DNA from: JAJZAM01 sp027391075
GTDB taxonomy: Bacteria > Actinomycetota > Acidimicrobiia > Acidimicrobiales > Palsa-688
Direction of reading: 5' to 3'
NCBI GenBank assembly: GCA_027391075.1
Contig: DAHYHI010000096.1
Span: 120,431 to 184,430 of the forward strand
Length of the DNA stretch: 64,000 bases
Positions 1 to 9,031 of this stretch are shown here, piece by piece. Below the pieces are notes generated by a model. The model did no database searches. It was not told where the DNA came from and saw nothing but the letters and a program-made list of their open reading frames with translations. Numbering within the stretch: position 1 is the stretch's first letter; every line of letters starts with the position of its first letter. Made by a program: the position numbers and the translations under genes.

Positions 1-979
1 GTGGAGTGCGCAGCTCGTGCGAGGCGTCGGCGAGGAACTGGCGAAGCCGGATCTCGGTGGCTTCGCGCTCCGCGAACGCCGCTTCTATACCGTCGAGCAT
101 TCTGTTGAGAGCGCTGCCCAGCTCCCCGACCTCGCTGGCCGAGTCCCCAGGGTCGACTCTGAGCCGGAAGTCTCCGGCGGAGATCTGGCCTGCGGTAGCA
201 GCCATCCTCTCCAACGGTCGTAGCCCCCGCCTCATCACAAGCCACGTCCCGACCGAGACGACCAACACCAGAGCGGCGATCGCTGTCGCTTCGATCACGA
301 GAAGGTGGTCGAGCGAATCCGTCACCTGGGTTGTCGGCGTCGCCAATACGGTCGTGAAGCCGCTTGCGCTTCTGGTGATGATCACTCGGAAGCGGGTCGA
401 CCCTCTCGTGGATCCCACCGTGAGCAGACGGGTTTGTGGCCCGGCTGCTGCAACCTCGGCGGGGAGGGCGGGCCGCGAGGTGCCGCTCTCGTAAGAACCC
501 TGGGCAACGACGGTACCCCCAGGGGCTATCAGCTCTGCGTAGGAGCCGGGCGGAAAGGTCGCCGAGGGAACCGCTGGCTGCCCGCTTTGGGTGGCGGCTC
601 CTGCGAAGTCGCTGGAGTGTGGGCCGACAGCTGTAGTCGGCGCTGACAGCCAAAAGCCGGCGTTTGCGCTGCCCGTAGCCGCCGTAGGTGTAGTTATGTC
701 CGCAGTGCCCCCAGCGGGAGCGCCGGAGCGTTCGCTGCCGTCGGGTCCGTCGCCCACCGGAGGTCCGAAATGTGGGCCAGCGGGGAGGCCCGCCGGAGTG
801 GAGATCCCAGCGGCCGTGTCCAAGTAGGCGCTCACGACGCTGACCGAGCTTCGTAGTTCGCTGTCAAGCAACTGGTAACGGGACCGGCTGTACGCGATGT
901 AAGTTGCGGCCACGAACGCGCTTTGAGCCAAGACGACGAGAATCACGAGGGCGGCTACAAGCCTCGACCTGAGAGTCAA
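1..979 (-). CDS. Sensor histidine kinase, C-terminus cut by window edge
   Basis: About 326 codons are visible, reading leftwards off the window. The order is a basic N-terminus, a first membrane segment (about residues 6-25), a Pro/Gly/Ser-rich extracytoplasmic region of about 150 residues, a second membrane segment, a HAMP linker, and then the HisKA H-box FLADASHELRTP. The phosphoacceptor His codon lies at 19-17, so the ATPase domain is outside the window. The likely start is a TTG whose last two bases overlap the stop of the upstream response regulator (TTGA overlap at 979-976), so the pair is translationally coupled. By family, it autophosphorylates on the H-box His and passes phosphate to the adjacent regulator. 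The stimulus is unknown. No in-frame ATG is seen nearby, so the exact start is uncertain. Confidence 0.85.
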   Translation of the reverse strand, partial: MTLRSRLVAALVILVVLAQSAFVAATYIAYSRSRYQLLDSELRSSVSVVSAYLDTAAGISTPAGLPAGPHFGPPVGDGPDGSERSGAPAGGTADITTPTAATGSANAGFWLSAPTTAVGPHSSDFAGAATQSGQPAVPSATFPPGSYAELIAPGGTVVAQGSYESGTSRPALPAEVAAAGPQTRLLTVGSTRGSTRFRVIITRSASGFTTVLATPTTQVTDSLDHLLVIEATAIAALVLVVSVGTWLVMRRGLRPLERMAATAGQISAGDFRLRVDPGDSASEVGELGSALNRMLDGIEAAFAEREATEIRLRQFLADASHELRTP

Positions 980-1728
980 CTTCGAGGCAACCTCAAGCTG
1001 TATCCAACCCCCCTGATCGTGTGAATGAGAGGCGGTCCTTCTGCGTCTATCTTCGATCGGAGGTAGCTGATATATGTGTCGAGGACGCTGGTGCTAGAGC
1101 TGAAGGTGTACTGCCAGACCTCTTCGAGGATCTGCTCGCGGGTGACGACCTTCCGAGCGTTCGTCATCAGCAGGTGCAGCAGCCTGAACTCGGTCGGGGT
1201 CAGCTCGATCAGCCTCCCGGATCTCCAGACGTCCCTCGTATCCTCGTCGATTTCGAGGTCGGAGAAGGCCAGCCGTCGCGGGCTATCAGAAGTGTCGCCG
1301 GAGCGGCGCAGGACCGCCCGAACCCGCTCGACGAGTTCCTCGACGCTGAAGGGCTTTGTCACGTAGTCGTCACTGCCCAGGCGCAGGCCTTCCACTTTGT
1401 CCTGGGTGCTGTCGCGCGCTGTCAAGAAGATGATCGGAACGTCTTTTGCAGGTCCTTCACTGCTTCGAAGGCGCCTTGCTACCTCGAAGCCTCCGAGATC
1501 GGGAAGCATCACGTCCAGTACGACTAGGTCGGGCACTCTATCCCTCAGGGACTCGATGGCGGATGTTCCCGAGGAGGCCTGCTCGACAGCGAATCCGTTG
1601 TAGCTGAGCGCCATAGACAGCAGTTCGGTTATGTGAGCCTCGTCGTCCACGACGAGAACCCGGGGCTTTGACGCCGAGGTGACGGGCGCCTGTGACCCTA
1701 CGTCAAGGGGGGATTGGACGCTGTCCAT
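976..1728 (-). CDS. OmpR/PhoB-family response regulator
   Basis: 250 aa. The receiver domain spans about residues 22-138: acidic pair DDE near 28-30, phosphoacceptor Asp72 in VVLDVMLPD, and the conserved Lys in VTKPFS. A winged-helix Trans_reg_C domain follows at about 150-248, ending in the typical RGVGYSLR wing. It is the first gene of a two-gene operon with the sensor kinase and overlaps its start by four bases. It should bind DNA as a phosphorylated dimer; the target genes cannot be told from the sequence. A roughly 20-residue N-terminal extension precedes the receiver, so a start slightly downstream is possible. Confidence 0.93.
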   Translation of the reverse strand: MDSVQSPLDVGSQAPVTSASKPRVLVVDDEAHITELLSMALSYNGFAVEQASSGTSAIESLRDRVPDLVVLDVMLPDLGGFEVARRLRSSEGPAKDVPIIFLTARDSTQDKVEGLRLGSDDYVTKPFSVEELVERVRAVLRRSGDTSDSPRRLAFSDLEIDEDTRDVWRSGRLIELTPTEFRLLHLLMTNARKVVTREQILEEVWQYTFSSSTSVLDTYISYLRSKIDAEGPPLIHTIRGVGYSLRLPRS

Positions 1729-1793
1729 ATCACCTCAGTGTCGATAGCCAACCTGGGAGAATCCTTCGAGAAAGCTTGGAAAAAGGACATAGT

Positions 1794-2048
1794 TCACCTG
1801 CCCTTGCGCCCCTTGCGCCGTTTCGGTGGGGGTGGCAGGCCAGCAAGGCCGTCTGCAGTGTTGGCCATCCTAGTGGTGGGCCCCCGAGCCCATCCGGCGT
1901 CGGATACGAGGCGTGCCTCCTCGAAAAGGCAACCATCGGGGCAGTCGAAGGGACCTTCGCTGTTGACCGAGAGGCGACATCGCTGCACCAAGTCCCCGCT
2001 CGGTGTGCTTCGACCGAGGTAGTGACGGCAGTTCTCCTTAATTGCCAC
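1794..2048 (-). CDS. Small Cys-rich protein, probable metal-binding
   Basis: 84 aa, GTG start, lying alone in an otherwise empty 360-base gap and divergent from the Nudix gene. Four cysteines fall in the first 40 residues with spacing C-x15-C-x11-C-x3-C; the segment DCPDGCLFEEAR looks like a small zinc or iron-sulfur knuckle. The C-terminus is Pro/Lys/Arg-rich and probably disordered. I have seen comparable short actinobacterial proteins with a CPDGC motif, but I cannot name a family. No Shine-Dalgarno is visible; a CAGAAT hexamer shortly upstream of the GTG could be a -10 element for a leaderless transcript. Codon bias and the Cys pattern argue for a real gene, but small size and lack of RBS leave doubt. 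Confidence 0.5.
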   Translation of the reverse strand: MAIKENCRHYLGRSTPSGDLVQRCRLSVNSEGPFDCPDGCLFEEARLVSDAGWARGPTTRMANTADGLAGLPPPPKRRKGRKGR

Positions 2049-2091
2049 ACGGGTATTCTGACACGGCGCTTTGGTAGTAGCCTCACAGGCG

Positions 2092-2775
2092 ATGCCCGAG
2101 CGCCCGGTCAGCGACGTGGACTTGGTCCGCTGGAGCGAGTCTTTGGCCGGTATCGCACGGACAGGACTGGCTTTTACCGAGAGCCTCTACGAGCGTGAGC
2201 GTTTCGAGGAGGTCCTCAAGATCGCAGCCGACATACGCGTCGCCTCTGGCTCCGACGAGGGACGCTTCAATCCCTCCGAGGTTGTAGCCGGCTGGTTGGA
2301 CAGCGTCGGTACAGGCGTGGCGGGGTACGTAACACCCAAGGTAACGGTGGGGGCGCTCGTCGGCGACGACGACGGAAAGCTCCTTTTAATCCAGCGAGCG
2401 GACTCGGGGGTCTGGTTGTACCCGACCGGTTGGGCGGACGTCGGCTATTCGCCGGCGGAAGTAGTGGTTAAAGAGGTTGAGGAAGAGTCGGGAATTCACG
2501 CTGAGCCTCTGAGGATCGTCGCGGTGTTCGACGGATTGAGACTCGGAGCTACCGGACTGCCGTTCTACTCGTTGGTGTTTCACTGCAGGGCTGTAGGTGG
2601 ATCTCTCAGGCGTCACCCTCTGGAGACCACTGACGTCGGGTGGTTCTCCGAGGACGAGTTGCCTTCCCCCTTAGCGGGGGGAGGCCGCTGGGTGCGTCTG
2701 GCTTTCGACGCGATCAGAGGACTGCCCTGCGAGGTGGCTTTTGACCGGCCCCGTCCCAGCGCGTGGAGGAGTTGA
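2092..2775 (+). CDS. Nudix hydrolase with N-terminal NUDIX_N2-like domain
   Basis: 227 aa from the ATG at 2092; a TTG at 2071 in the same frame is less likely. A helical N-terminal segment of about 65 residues precedes a Nudix fold containing VTVGALVGDDDGKLLLIQR and the Nudix box. The REUxEE core is present as KEVEEESGI, so the metal-binding Glu residues are kept. The first Glu of the box (G-x5-E) is replaced by Tyr in ADVGYSPAE. The family hydrolyses nucleoside diphosphates linked to another moiety, ADP-ribose being a common substrate for this architecture; the actual substrate is not evident. The 3' end overlaps the next gene by about 35 bases. Confidence 0.85.
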   Translation: MPERPVSDVDLVRWSESLAGIARTGLAFTESLYERERFEEVLKIAADIRVASGSDEGRFNPSEVVAGWLDSVGTGVAGYVTPKVTVGALVGDDDGKLLLIQRADSGVWLYPTGWADVGYSPAEVVVKEVEEESGIHAEPLRIVAVFDGLRLGATGLPFYSLVFHCRAVGGSLRRHPLETTDVGWFSEDELPSPLAGGGRWVRLAFDAIRGLPCEVAFDRPRPSAWRS

Positions 2776-3376
2776 ACACCTGCTCCGCCAGTCCTTCGGG
2801 GTTCGTCCGGCAGCGTCACGCCTAGGCTCTGGCGAGCTCAAGTCGGTGCTTACCGCGCTCGGGGAGGCTGGCCGTACCGCTAAGGCCCTCGACGCGGAGG
2901 TCGACGAGGCAATGAATACGCTCGTCTCACTGAGTCCGTTGTCTAGCGTGCTGGGAGTTGATTACATGGACCGGCTGGCCCGGCCGGTGGCGAGCCTGAC
3001 TCCGGTGATCGGCGTCGCCTTGGTAGGCAGGACCTACGTGGCTCATATGGCGCTAGAGCGTGATCCAGCGCGTTTTGGCGTCACCGACGTGCCGATTATC
3101 GGAGGGCTTCCGTCCCCGAGGAATGGTCGCCTACCCCAGGATTTGCTGTCAAGAGTAGTGAAGGCGAGCCGGGGTAGCGGGTTTTGGGCGCTTTGTGCTT
3201 TGGGGCATGGCGAATGGGAAGGCTTCGTCGCATGTCTGACCAAGAGGGCGCACGACCTGGCAGGGTCAGCTAGCGAATACGTGGCGACCGAAGTTGTGGA
3301 CGGCGTGGCTCGCTTCGCTTGGGTTCTCCGCCAGGCTGACATTTTCTACGGTTACGAACCCGAAGTAGCCGGCTGA
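2741..3376 (+). CDS. Hypothetical protein, unrecognised
   Basis: 211 aa from a TTG at 2741 that overlaps the end of the Nudix gene; no better ATG or GTG lies near the N-terminus. I recognise no family. The protein looks soluble and mixed alpha/beta, with a predicted amphipathic N-terminal half and hydrophobic patches around PVASLTPVIGVALVG and GFWALCALGHGEWEGFV. There is no signal peptide or clear motif. The overlap with the Nudix gene suggests coupled expression. Start choice is weak and the function is unknown. Confidence 0.6.
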   Translation: MTGPVPARGGVEHLLRQSFGVRPAASRLGSGELKSVLTALGEAGRTAKALDAEVDEAMNTLVSLSPLSSVLGVDYMDRLARPVASLTPVIGVALVGRTYVAHMALERDPARFGVTDVPIIGGLPSPRNGRLPQDLLSRVVKASRGSGFWALCALGHGEWEGFVACLTKRAHDLAGSASEYVATEVVDGVARFAWVLRQADIFYGYEPEVAG

Positions 3377-3469
3377 AGGACTGACGGCATCATCAGCGGA
3401 CGCACCTTGGCACACCCGGCCCTGGCGAGGGATGCCGTGGTGATGCCATCCTGAGTTCGACGGCTCGGC

Positions 3470-4348
3470 TCAGTCGGTGCTTCGGTGATCTTCTAGGAAC
3501 TGTTCCACCTCGGCGGCGAGGCTGTGGGAGTCCTCTAGGTGCAGGCTCTCCTCCTCAGAAACGTCGCCCCAGTCAGTGTCACCCTGATTTTCGAGGGCCG
3601 CCACGTACGCGGCTGCCTCGGCGTCGTCTGCGATGCGCTCGTCGACACGCCGCTCGTAGTCGCGGGCGGCGACCCGCAATTCGTGGGCGTCTACCGGTGC
3701 TCCGAGCAGACCACTGGAACGTTCTACCAGGGCGAGGGCAGCCTTCGGCGAGGTAAGCTGGTGCACGTAGTGGGGCACGGCAGCCCACAACGAAGCCGTG
3801 GGTATCCCGCTCCCGCTGAAAGCGGCGCTGAGGACTCCGATGATCCCGGTAGGTCCCTCGTAGCGCGGACGGACCAAGCAGAGCCGCTCTGCAAGCTCCC
3901 GGTCGTCCGAAGCTCCCGAGACGCGCGCTGGGGCGCTATGGGCGACGTCGGCCAGCAAGGCCCCGAGGGTTACGGCCATCTCAGCCCCTAGGTGCACGGC
4001 AGCCTCCACGACTAGGGCAGCGAAGGTCTTCCAGCGAAGCTGGGGTTCGACTCCTCGGACTATTACCAGGTCGTGGTTGGAGCCTGGGATGCGAGCCCCG
4101 AGGATCTCGGTGTCGGGCCAGACAATCTCCCGGGCAGAGTTCTCTCCGACGGCCACTTCGGGCCTGGTCGAGGTGAAGTCGTAGAATTCCTCGGCGTCGA
4201 TAGTCGCGACCGGCTCGGCCCGCCAGGCTCTGGCGAGGTAGGACGCGGCGAGCGAAGCCGCCTCGCCGGCGTCGTTCCATCCCTCGAAGGCGACGACGAG
4301 GATCGGCCGCCGCAGGGTCATCTCCTGTTCCCAGCGCAGTGACTGCAC
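3470..4348 (-). CDS. PAC2 family protein (proteasome assembly chaperone-like)
   Basis: About 292 aa from the GTG at 4348. The diagnostic PAC2 N-terminus is clear: PILVVAFEGWNDAGEAAS, followed by the EEFYDFTSTRP segment, HDLVIVRGVEPQLRW, and a central VTLGALLADVAHSAP stretch. The C-terminal 60 residues are acidic and helical (DERIADDAEAAAYVAALE). Family members occur throughout actinobacteria and archaea and resemble proteasome assembly chaperones; in bacteria the role is unproven. It is divergent from the lhr gene, and the two start codons lie within a few tens of bases, so they share a promoter region. An upstream in-frame start at 4396 would overlap lhr. Confidence 0.85.
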   Translation of the reverse strand: MQSLRWEQEMTLRRPILVVAFEGWNDAGEAASLAASYLARAWRAEPVATIDAEEFYDFTSTRPEVAVGENSAREIVWPDTEILGARIPGSNHDLVIVRGVEPQLRWKTFAALVVEAAVHLGAEMAVTLGALLADVAHSAPARVSGASDDRELAERLCLVRPRYEGPTGIIGVLSAAFSGSGIPTASLWAAVPHYVHQLTSPKAALALVERSSGLLGAPVDAHELRVAARDYERRVDERIADDAEAAAYVAALENQGDTDWGDVSEEESLHLEDSHSLAAEVEQFLEDHRSTD

Positions 4349-4351
4349 CCA

Positions 4352-7300
4352 TTGACCATACCCGCCATCGGAGCCAAATCGCGAGACCCCGTGCACCTTG
4401 GTCCCGCCTTGGCCGTAGCCTCTGGAGGCGTGGATTTCTCCCAGCCGACCAAGTCATGGTTCCAGGCCGCCTTCGAGGGCCCGACCGAGGCACAAACGCG
4501 CGGCTGGGAGTCGATCGCCAAAGGGGATCACACTTTGATTCTCGCCCCGACCGGCTCCGGCAAGACCCTGGCGGCTTTCCTGTGGGCGCTGGATCGGATT
4601 TTCACTACGCCGGGTGGCGCCGGTTGCCGTGTCCTTTATGTCAGTCCACTCAAAGCTCTGGCTTATGACGTGGCGCGCAACTTGCGCGCTCCGCTTGCCG
4701 GCATAACCATTCAAGCAGCCCGGGCTGGTGTCACCCTTCCCGAGGTTCGGGTCGGGATCCGCAGCGGGGATACCAGCCCGCAGGAGCGTCGCGAGATGGC
4801 GCGACGACCGCCGGACATTCTTATCACGACTCCTGAGTCGCTCTATCTGCTGCTCACCTCGTCCGCTAGGCACATTCTAAAAAGCGTGCAGCACGTGATA
4901 GTCGACGAGATTCACGCGGTCGCCGGCACGAAGCGTGGCGTGCACCTCGCCTTGTCGCTGGAGCGGTTGGAGGACCTAGCCGACCAGCCTCCTCAGCGAA
5001 TCGGGCTTTCGGCGACCCAGAGGCCCCTGGACGAGCTCGCCCGATTCTTGGGCGGTCACGTGAGCGGCGCTCCAAGGCCTGTGAGCGTAGTTGACGCCGG
5101 GGTTCGCAAGGCCATGGAGCTTAAGATCGTCGTGCCAGTTGACGACATGGGGGACCTGGCCCGACCTGCCGGAGATCGCCTCGGTGGGCCTGCCATCACT
5201 ACGGGCGAGCCCGACTCACAAAGTTCCCCAACACCGGCTGTCGGATCTATCTGGCCCGCCGTGTACCCTGAGCTGCTCAACTTGATCCGCCAGCATCGTT
5301 CCACCCTGGTGTTCGTCAACTCGCGGCGCCTCGCCGAACGTTTGGCGGCGCGCCTGAACGAGATGGCCAGCGAGGACATGACGTGGACAACCAGCGCGTC
5401 AACTTTCATGGGTCAGGGAGCACCCAGCGACCTGGTGCGGGCCCATCACGGTTCGATAGCTCGCGAGCAGCGACTCGAGATCGAAAACGCCCTAAAGGCT
5501 GGAACCCTACCGGCTCTGGTAGCCACCTCGAGCCTGGAGCTCGGAATCGACATGGGATCTGTCGACCTGGTCGTCCAAGTCGAGTCGCCTTCGTCTGTGT
5601 CGTCAGGACTCCAGAGGATAGGGCGCGCTGGTCACAGAGTAGGAGAGCCATCCAAGGGCAGGATCTTCCCGAAGTACCGCCACGACCTGCTTGTTGCAGC
5701 AGCAGTCGTCGAACGGATGCACGCAGGGGCGGTCGAGCACACGAAGGTTATCCGGAACCCTCTCGACGTGCTCGCGCAGCAGATCGTCGCTGAGGTCGCC
5801 GCAGCCAACGAGCCGGTAGCGGTCGACCGGATCGCAGCCATGGTTAGACGGGCTTACTCCTTCGTGGAGCTACCCGATGACGCTCTGTACGGGGTGCTCG
5901 ACATGCTGAGCGGTCGCTACCCGACCGACGAGTACGCAGATCTGAGGCCTCGTCTGAACTGGGACAGGACCGCGTCGACCCTCGAAGCTCGCCCGGGAAC
6001 GCAGATGCTGGCAGTGACCTCCGGCGGCACCATCCCCGACCGGGGACTCTACGGGGTGTTCACCCCAGGGGGCGGCCGGGTCGGCGAGCTCGACGAGGAG
6101 ATGGTCTACGAGTCCCGGGTTGGCGAGACGTTCCTCCTTGGCGCCACGACCTGGCGGATCCTCGACATCACCCGGGATCGTGTCGTAGTCGAACCGGCTC
6201 CCGGGATGCCCGGCAAGATGCCCTTCTGGCACGGCGACACTCCGGCAAGACCCTACGAGCTGGGGGTTGCGATCGGAGAGTTCACCCGTACGCTCCGGGA
6301 TCGCTCTGACGAAGACCTGGTGGCATCGTGCGGCCTTGACGAGCGGGCGCTCGGCAACCTTCGCCGTTACGTGGACGAGGAGCGCGAAGCCACTGGAGGT
6401 CTAGTAGCCTCCGACCGCCAGATCGTGGTGGAACGCTTTCGCGACGAGTTGGGCGACTGGAGGGTGGCGATCCTCTCTCCGTTCGGAGCCAGAGTCCACG
6501 CCCCTTGGGCACTGGGCGTCGAAGCTCAGCTCGAGCGGCGCTTCGGGATGTCGTGCCAGGCGTTGTGGAGCGACGACGGGATCATGATCCGGTTCGCCGA
6601 GGCGGAAGCACCCCCGTCGCTCAGTGAACTGCTGCTCGACCCGGACAGCTTGGACGAGCTTGTGGTAGCTGCGACGGGCGGCTCTTCGCTGTTCGCAGGC
6701 CGTTTCCGTGAGAACGCCGCCCGGTCGCTACTGCTTCCCCGTCGCAGACTGGGCAGTCGCACGCCGCTGTGGCAGCTACGTCAGCGTGCAGCGGACCTGC
6801 TCGGGGTGGCGACACGTCACGGCTCGTTCCCGGTCCTGCTCGAAACTTACCGCGAGTGTCTCCAGGACGTCTTCGACCTTCCAGCCTTGGAGGGCCTTCT
6901 AAAGGACGTGCGCTCAAGGAGAGTGAAGATAGACGAGGTTGAGCTCGTCGATCCGTCACCTTTCGCAAGCGGCCTTGTCATGTCGTTCATTGCTCAGTTC
7001 ATGTACGAAGGCGACGCTCCCATCGCCGAGCGTCGGGCGCAGGCTCTCACGTTGGACCGCAGGATGCTTTCGGAGCTGCTCGGATCTGACGAGCTGAGGG
7101 ATCTCCTGGATACTGACGTGCTCGACGATCTTGAGGACGAGATGCAGTTCCGACGGGATGATCGCCGCGTGACCAGCCTCGAAGGGGTGGCCGACATGCT
7201 TCGTCGGATCGGTGACCTGTCAGCCGGGGAGCTGGAGCAGCGCTGTAGCTCAGTCGGGTTGGCCAGGCAAGCCTGGGATGGGCTTGTCGACGCTCGCCGG

Positions 7301-8989
7301 GCCGTAGTGGTGCGCGTCGGGGGCGAGCAGAGGCTAATTTCGGTCGAGGATGCCGCCCGTTACCGAGATGGCGTCGGAGCGGTGCTGGCGCCGGGGCTCC
7401 CCGATGTCCTCCTGGAACCGGTTCCGGACGCCCTGATCCAGCTGGTCCGACGATGGGCCCGAACCCACGGCCCTTTCGACGTCGGCCAGCCCGCCGAGCG
7501 CTTCGGCGTCAGCCCAGTCGAGATGTCGGCGACTCTGGGCTTCCTAGTTAGCAGTGGAAAGGTGCTCAAAGGAGGCTTCCGGCCAGGTGGAGTGGGCGGG
7601 CACGAGTTCTGCGACGCAGAGGTGCTGCGCGTCGCCCGCCGCCGGTGCCTTGCGGCTCTGCGCAAGGAGGTCGAGCCGGTCGACGCGGCTGCCCTTGCAG
7701 GTTTCCTTCCGGTCTGGCACGGGGCTGCAGCCTTCGGTGAGAAAGCCGAGCGGGGCGGGGCTGACCGACTCTTGGAGGTGATAGGACAGCTTGAAGCCCT
7801 ACCCTTGGCTGTTTCCCATCTCGAAGCCGACGTGCTCGAACAGCGGGTTAGGGGATACCAGGGGCAGCTTCTCGACGAGTTAGTAGCCGCTGGAGAGGTG
7901 ATGTGGGTGGGCGCCGGGTCTCTGGGTGCCTCCGACGGACGGGTAGTGCTGGCCAGAAGGGACCAGGCGGAGATTCTGCTGCCCCGCTTTGGACACACAG
8001 GAGCTAGGGCCGCTGACTTCGACGGTGACGTCCACGAGCACATCAGGGAGACCCTCCGCCTGAGAGGAGCGTGCTTTTACCGCGACCTGGTCGTTCCGGG
8101 GTTGACTGACCGGGAGCTCACCGTCGCCGTCTGGGACCTTGCATGGGCGGGGGAGGTCACCTCTGACAGCTTCGCTGCGCTTCGAGCCGCTACGCGAAGT
8201 CAACGGGCGGCGCGCCGCGGCCGGCCGTCCTCGAAGCTACTCGAAGCGGGCTCGGCCGCCTCGTCGCGACGTCACTTAGGGTATCGGCCGGCAGCACCGC
8301 GCGCAGCCGTGCCGGCGGCACTCCAAGGCCGTTGGTCGCTCGTGGATCGCGAGCTAGGTCCACCACAGGGTGTGCCCGCGTCGCCGGCAGCTACGAGTGC
8401 GGCCTTTGTTGCGGTGTCGGTCCTCATGGAGCGTTACGGTGTCCTCACCCGGGACGCGGTGCGATCCGAGGCTTTGCCGGGCGGCTTTACGTCTATCTAC
8501 CAGGTTCTTCGAAGCCTCGAAGAGGCCGGAAGGGTCCGGCGCGGCTACTTCGTGGCGGGGCTGGGAGCCGCACAGTTCGCCTTGCCCGGTGCCGTCGACC
8601 GTTTGCGTTCCGAGGTGCGCGACGCATCGTCACGCCAAGTGGGCGAAGGCCACCGGGTTCATCTGCTTGCAGCAACGGACCCGGCCAATCCATACGGTTC
8701 CGCTCTGCCGTGGCCGGTGAAAGGGCCAAGCCGTGCCGTCGGCGCGTACGTGGTCCTCGTCGACGGCCGAGGATGCGCATACATCGAGCGGGGTCTCGGA
8801 GGGCTGACGGCGCTAGCGGACCTCGACGGGTCGTGGGAGGTGGCGGTCTGCAGGACACTCGCCGGCGCGGTCGGAGAGGGACGCTGGCCTCGCCTAGTCC
8901 TTAGTCGATACCCTGAAGGCTTAGAAGCTCCGCTCTTAGGCGCCGGTTTCGTGCCCGGCCCCAAGGGCATGGTCCTTTACCGCCGCTAG
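4352..8989 (+). CDS. lhr: Lhr-type ATP-dependent DNA/RNA helicase
   Basis: 1545 aa, matching full-length bacterial Lhr (about 1540). Superfamily 2 motifs are in order: Q-like segment, Walker A APTGSGKT near residue 67, DEIH box near 187, SATQ, then the second RecA domain with TLVFVNSRR, ATSSLELGIDMG and the arginine-finger motif QRIGRAGHRVG. A winged-helix domain and the long Lhr C-terminal region follow. Lhr unwinds RNA:DNA hybrids and DNA during repair. The listed start is a TTG; GTG codons at 4391 and 4433 would also give a family-like N-terminus, and no clear ribosome site decides between them. It is divergent from the PAC2 gene. Confidence 0.95.
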   Translation: MTIPAIGAKSRDPVHLGPALAVASGGVDFSQPTKSWFQAAFEGPTEAQTRGWESIAKGDHTLILAPTGSGKTLAAFLWALDRIFTTPGGAGCRVLYVSPLKALAYDVARNLRAPLAGITIQAARAGVTLPEVRVGIRSGDTSPQERREMARRPPDILITTPESLYLLLTSSARHILKSVQHVIVDEIHAVAGTKRGVHLALSLERLEDLADQPPQRIGLSATQRPLDELARFLGGHVSGAPRPVSVVDAGVRKAMELKIVVPVDDMGDLARPAGDRLGGPAITTGEPDSQSSPTPAVGSIWPAVYPELLNLIRQHRSTLVFVNSRRLAERLAARLNEMASEDMTWTTSASTFMGQGAPSDLVRAHHGSIAREQRLEIENALKAGTLPALVATSSLELGIDMGSVDLVVQVESPSSVSSGLQRIGRAGHRVGEPSKGRIFPKYRHDLLVAAAVVERMHAGAVEHTKVIRNPLDVLAQQIVAEVAAANEPVAVDRIAAMVRRAYSFVELPDDALYGVLDMLSGRYPTDEYADLRPRLNWDRTASTLEARPGTQMLAVTSGGTIPDRGLYGVFTPGGGRVGELDEEMVYESRVGETFLLGATTWRILDITRDRVVVEPAPGMPGKMPFWHGDTPARPYELGVAIGEFTRTLRDRSDEDLVASCGLDERALGNLRRYVDEEREATGGLVASDRQIVVERFRDELGDWRVAILSPFGARVHAPWALGVEAQLERRFGMSCQALWSDDGIMIRFAEAEAPPSLSELLLDPDSLDELVVAATGGSSLFAGRFRENAARSLLLPRRRLGSRTPLWQLRQRAADLLGVATRHGSFPVLLETYRECLQDVFDLPALEGLLKDVRSRRVKIDEVELVDPSPFASGLVMSFIAQFMYEGDAPIAERRAQALTLDRRMLSELLGSDELRDLLDTDVLDDLEDEMQFRRDDRRVTSLEGVADMLRRIGDLSAGELEQRCSSVGLARQAWDGLVDARRAVVVRVGGEQRLISVEDAARYRDGVGAVLAPGLPDVLLEPVPDALIQLVRRWARTHGPFDVGQPAERFGVSPVEMSATLGFLVSSGKVLKGGFRPGGVGGHEFCDAEVLRVARRRCLAALRKEVEPVDAAALAGFLPVWHGAAAFGEKAERGGADRLLEVIGQLEALPLAVSHLEADVLEQRVRGYQGQLLDELVAAGEVMWVGAGSLGASDGRVVLARRDQAEILLPRFGHTGARAADFDGDVHEHIRETLRLRGACFYRDLVVPGLTDRELTVAVWDLAWAGEVTSDSFAALRAATRSQRAARRGRPSSKLLEAGSAASSRRHLGYRPAAPRAAVPAALQGRWSLVDRELGPPQGVPASPAATSAAFVAVSVLMERYGVLTRDAVRSEALPGGFTSIYQVLRSLEEAGRVRRGYFVAGLGAAQFALPGAVDRLRSEVRDASSRQVGEGHRVHLLAATDPANPYGSALPWPVKGPSRAVGAYVVLVDGRGCAYIERGLGGLTALADLDGSWEVAVCRTLAGAVGEGRWPRLVLSRYPEGLEAPLLGAGFVPGPKGMVLYRR

Positions 8990-9031
8990 GGCCAGCGGCG
9001 GTCGGTCGCCATCGACGAAGGCTATCGTCGG

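Noticed and set aside
6..494. Plus-strand 162-aa frame at the left edge
   Set aside because: The opposite strand encodes a clear sensor kinase (membrane helices, HAMP, H-box).
1692..2198. 168-aa plus-strand frame between regulator and Nudix gene
   Set aside because: No motif, and overlaps both neighbouring genes; the Cys-rich minus-strand ORF is the better candidate here.
3380..3460. Imperfect inverted repeat GGCATCATC / GGTGATGCC between convergent genes
   Set aside because: About 35-base loop and one mismatch; too weak to call a terminator.
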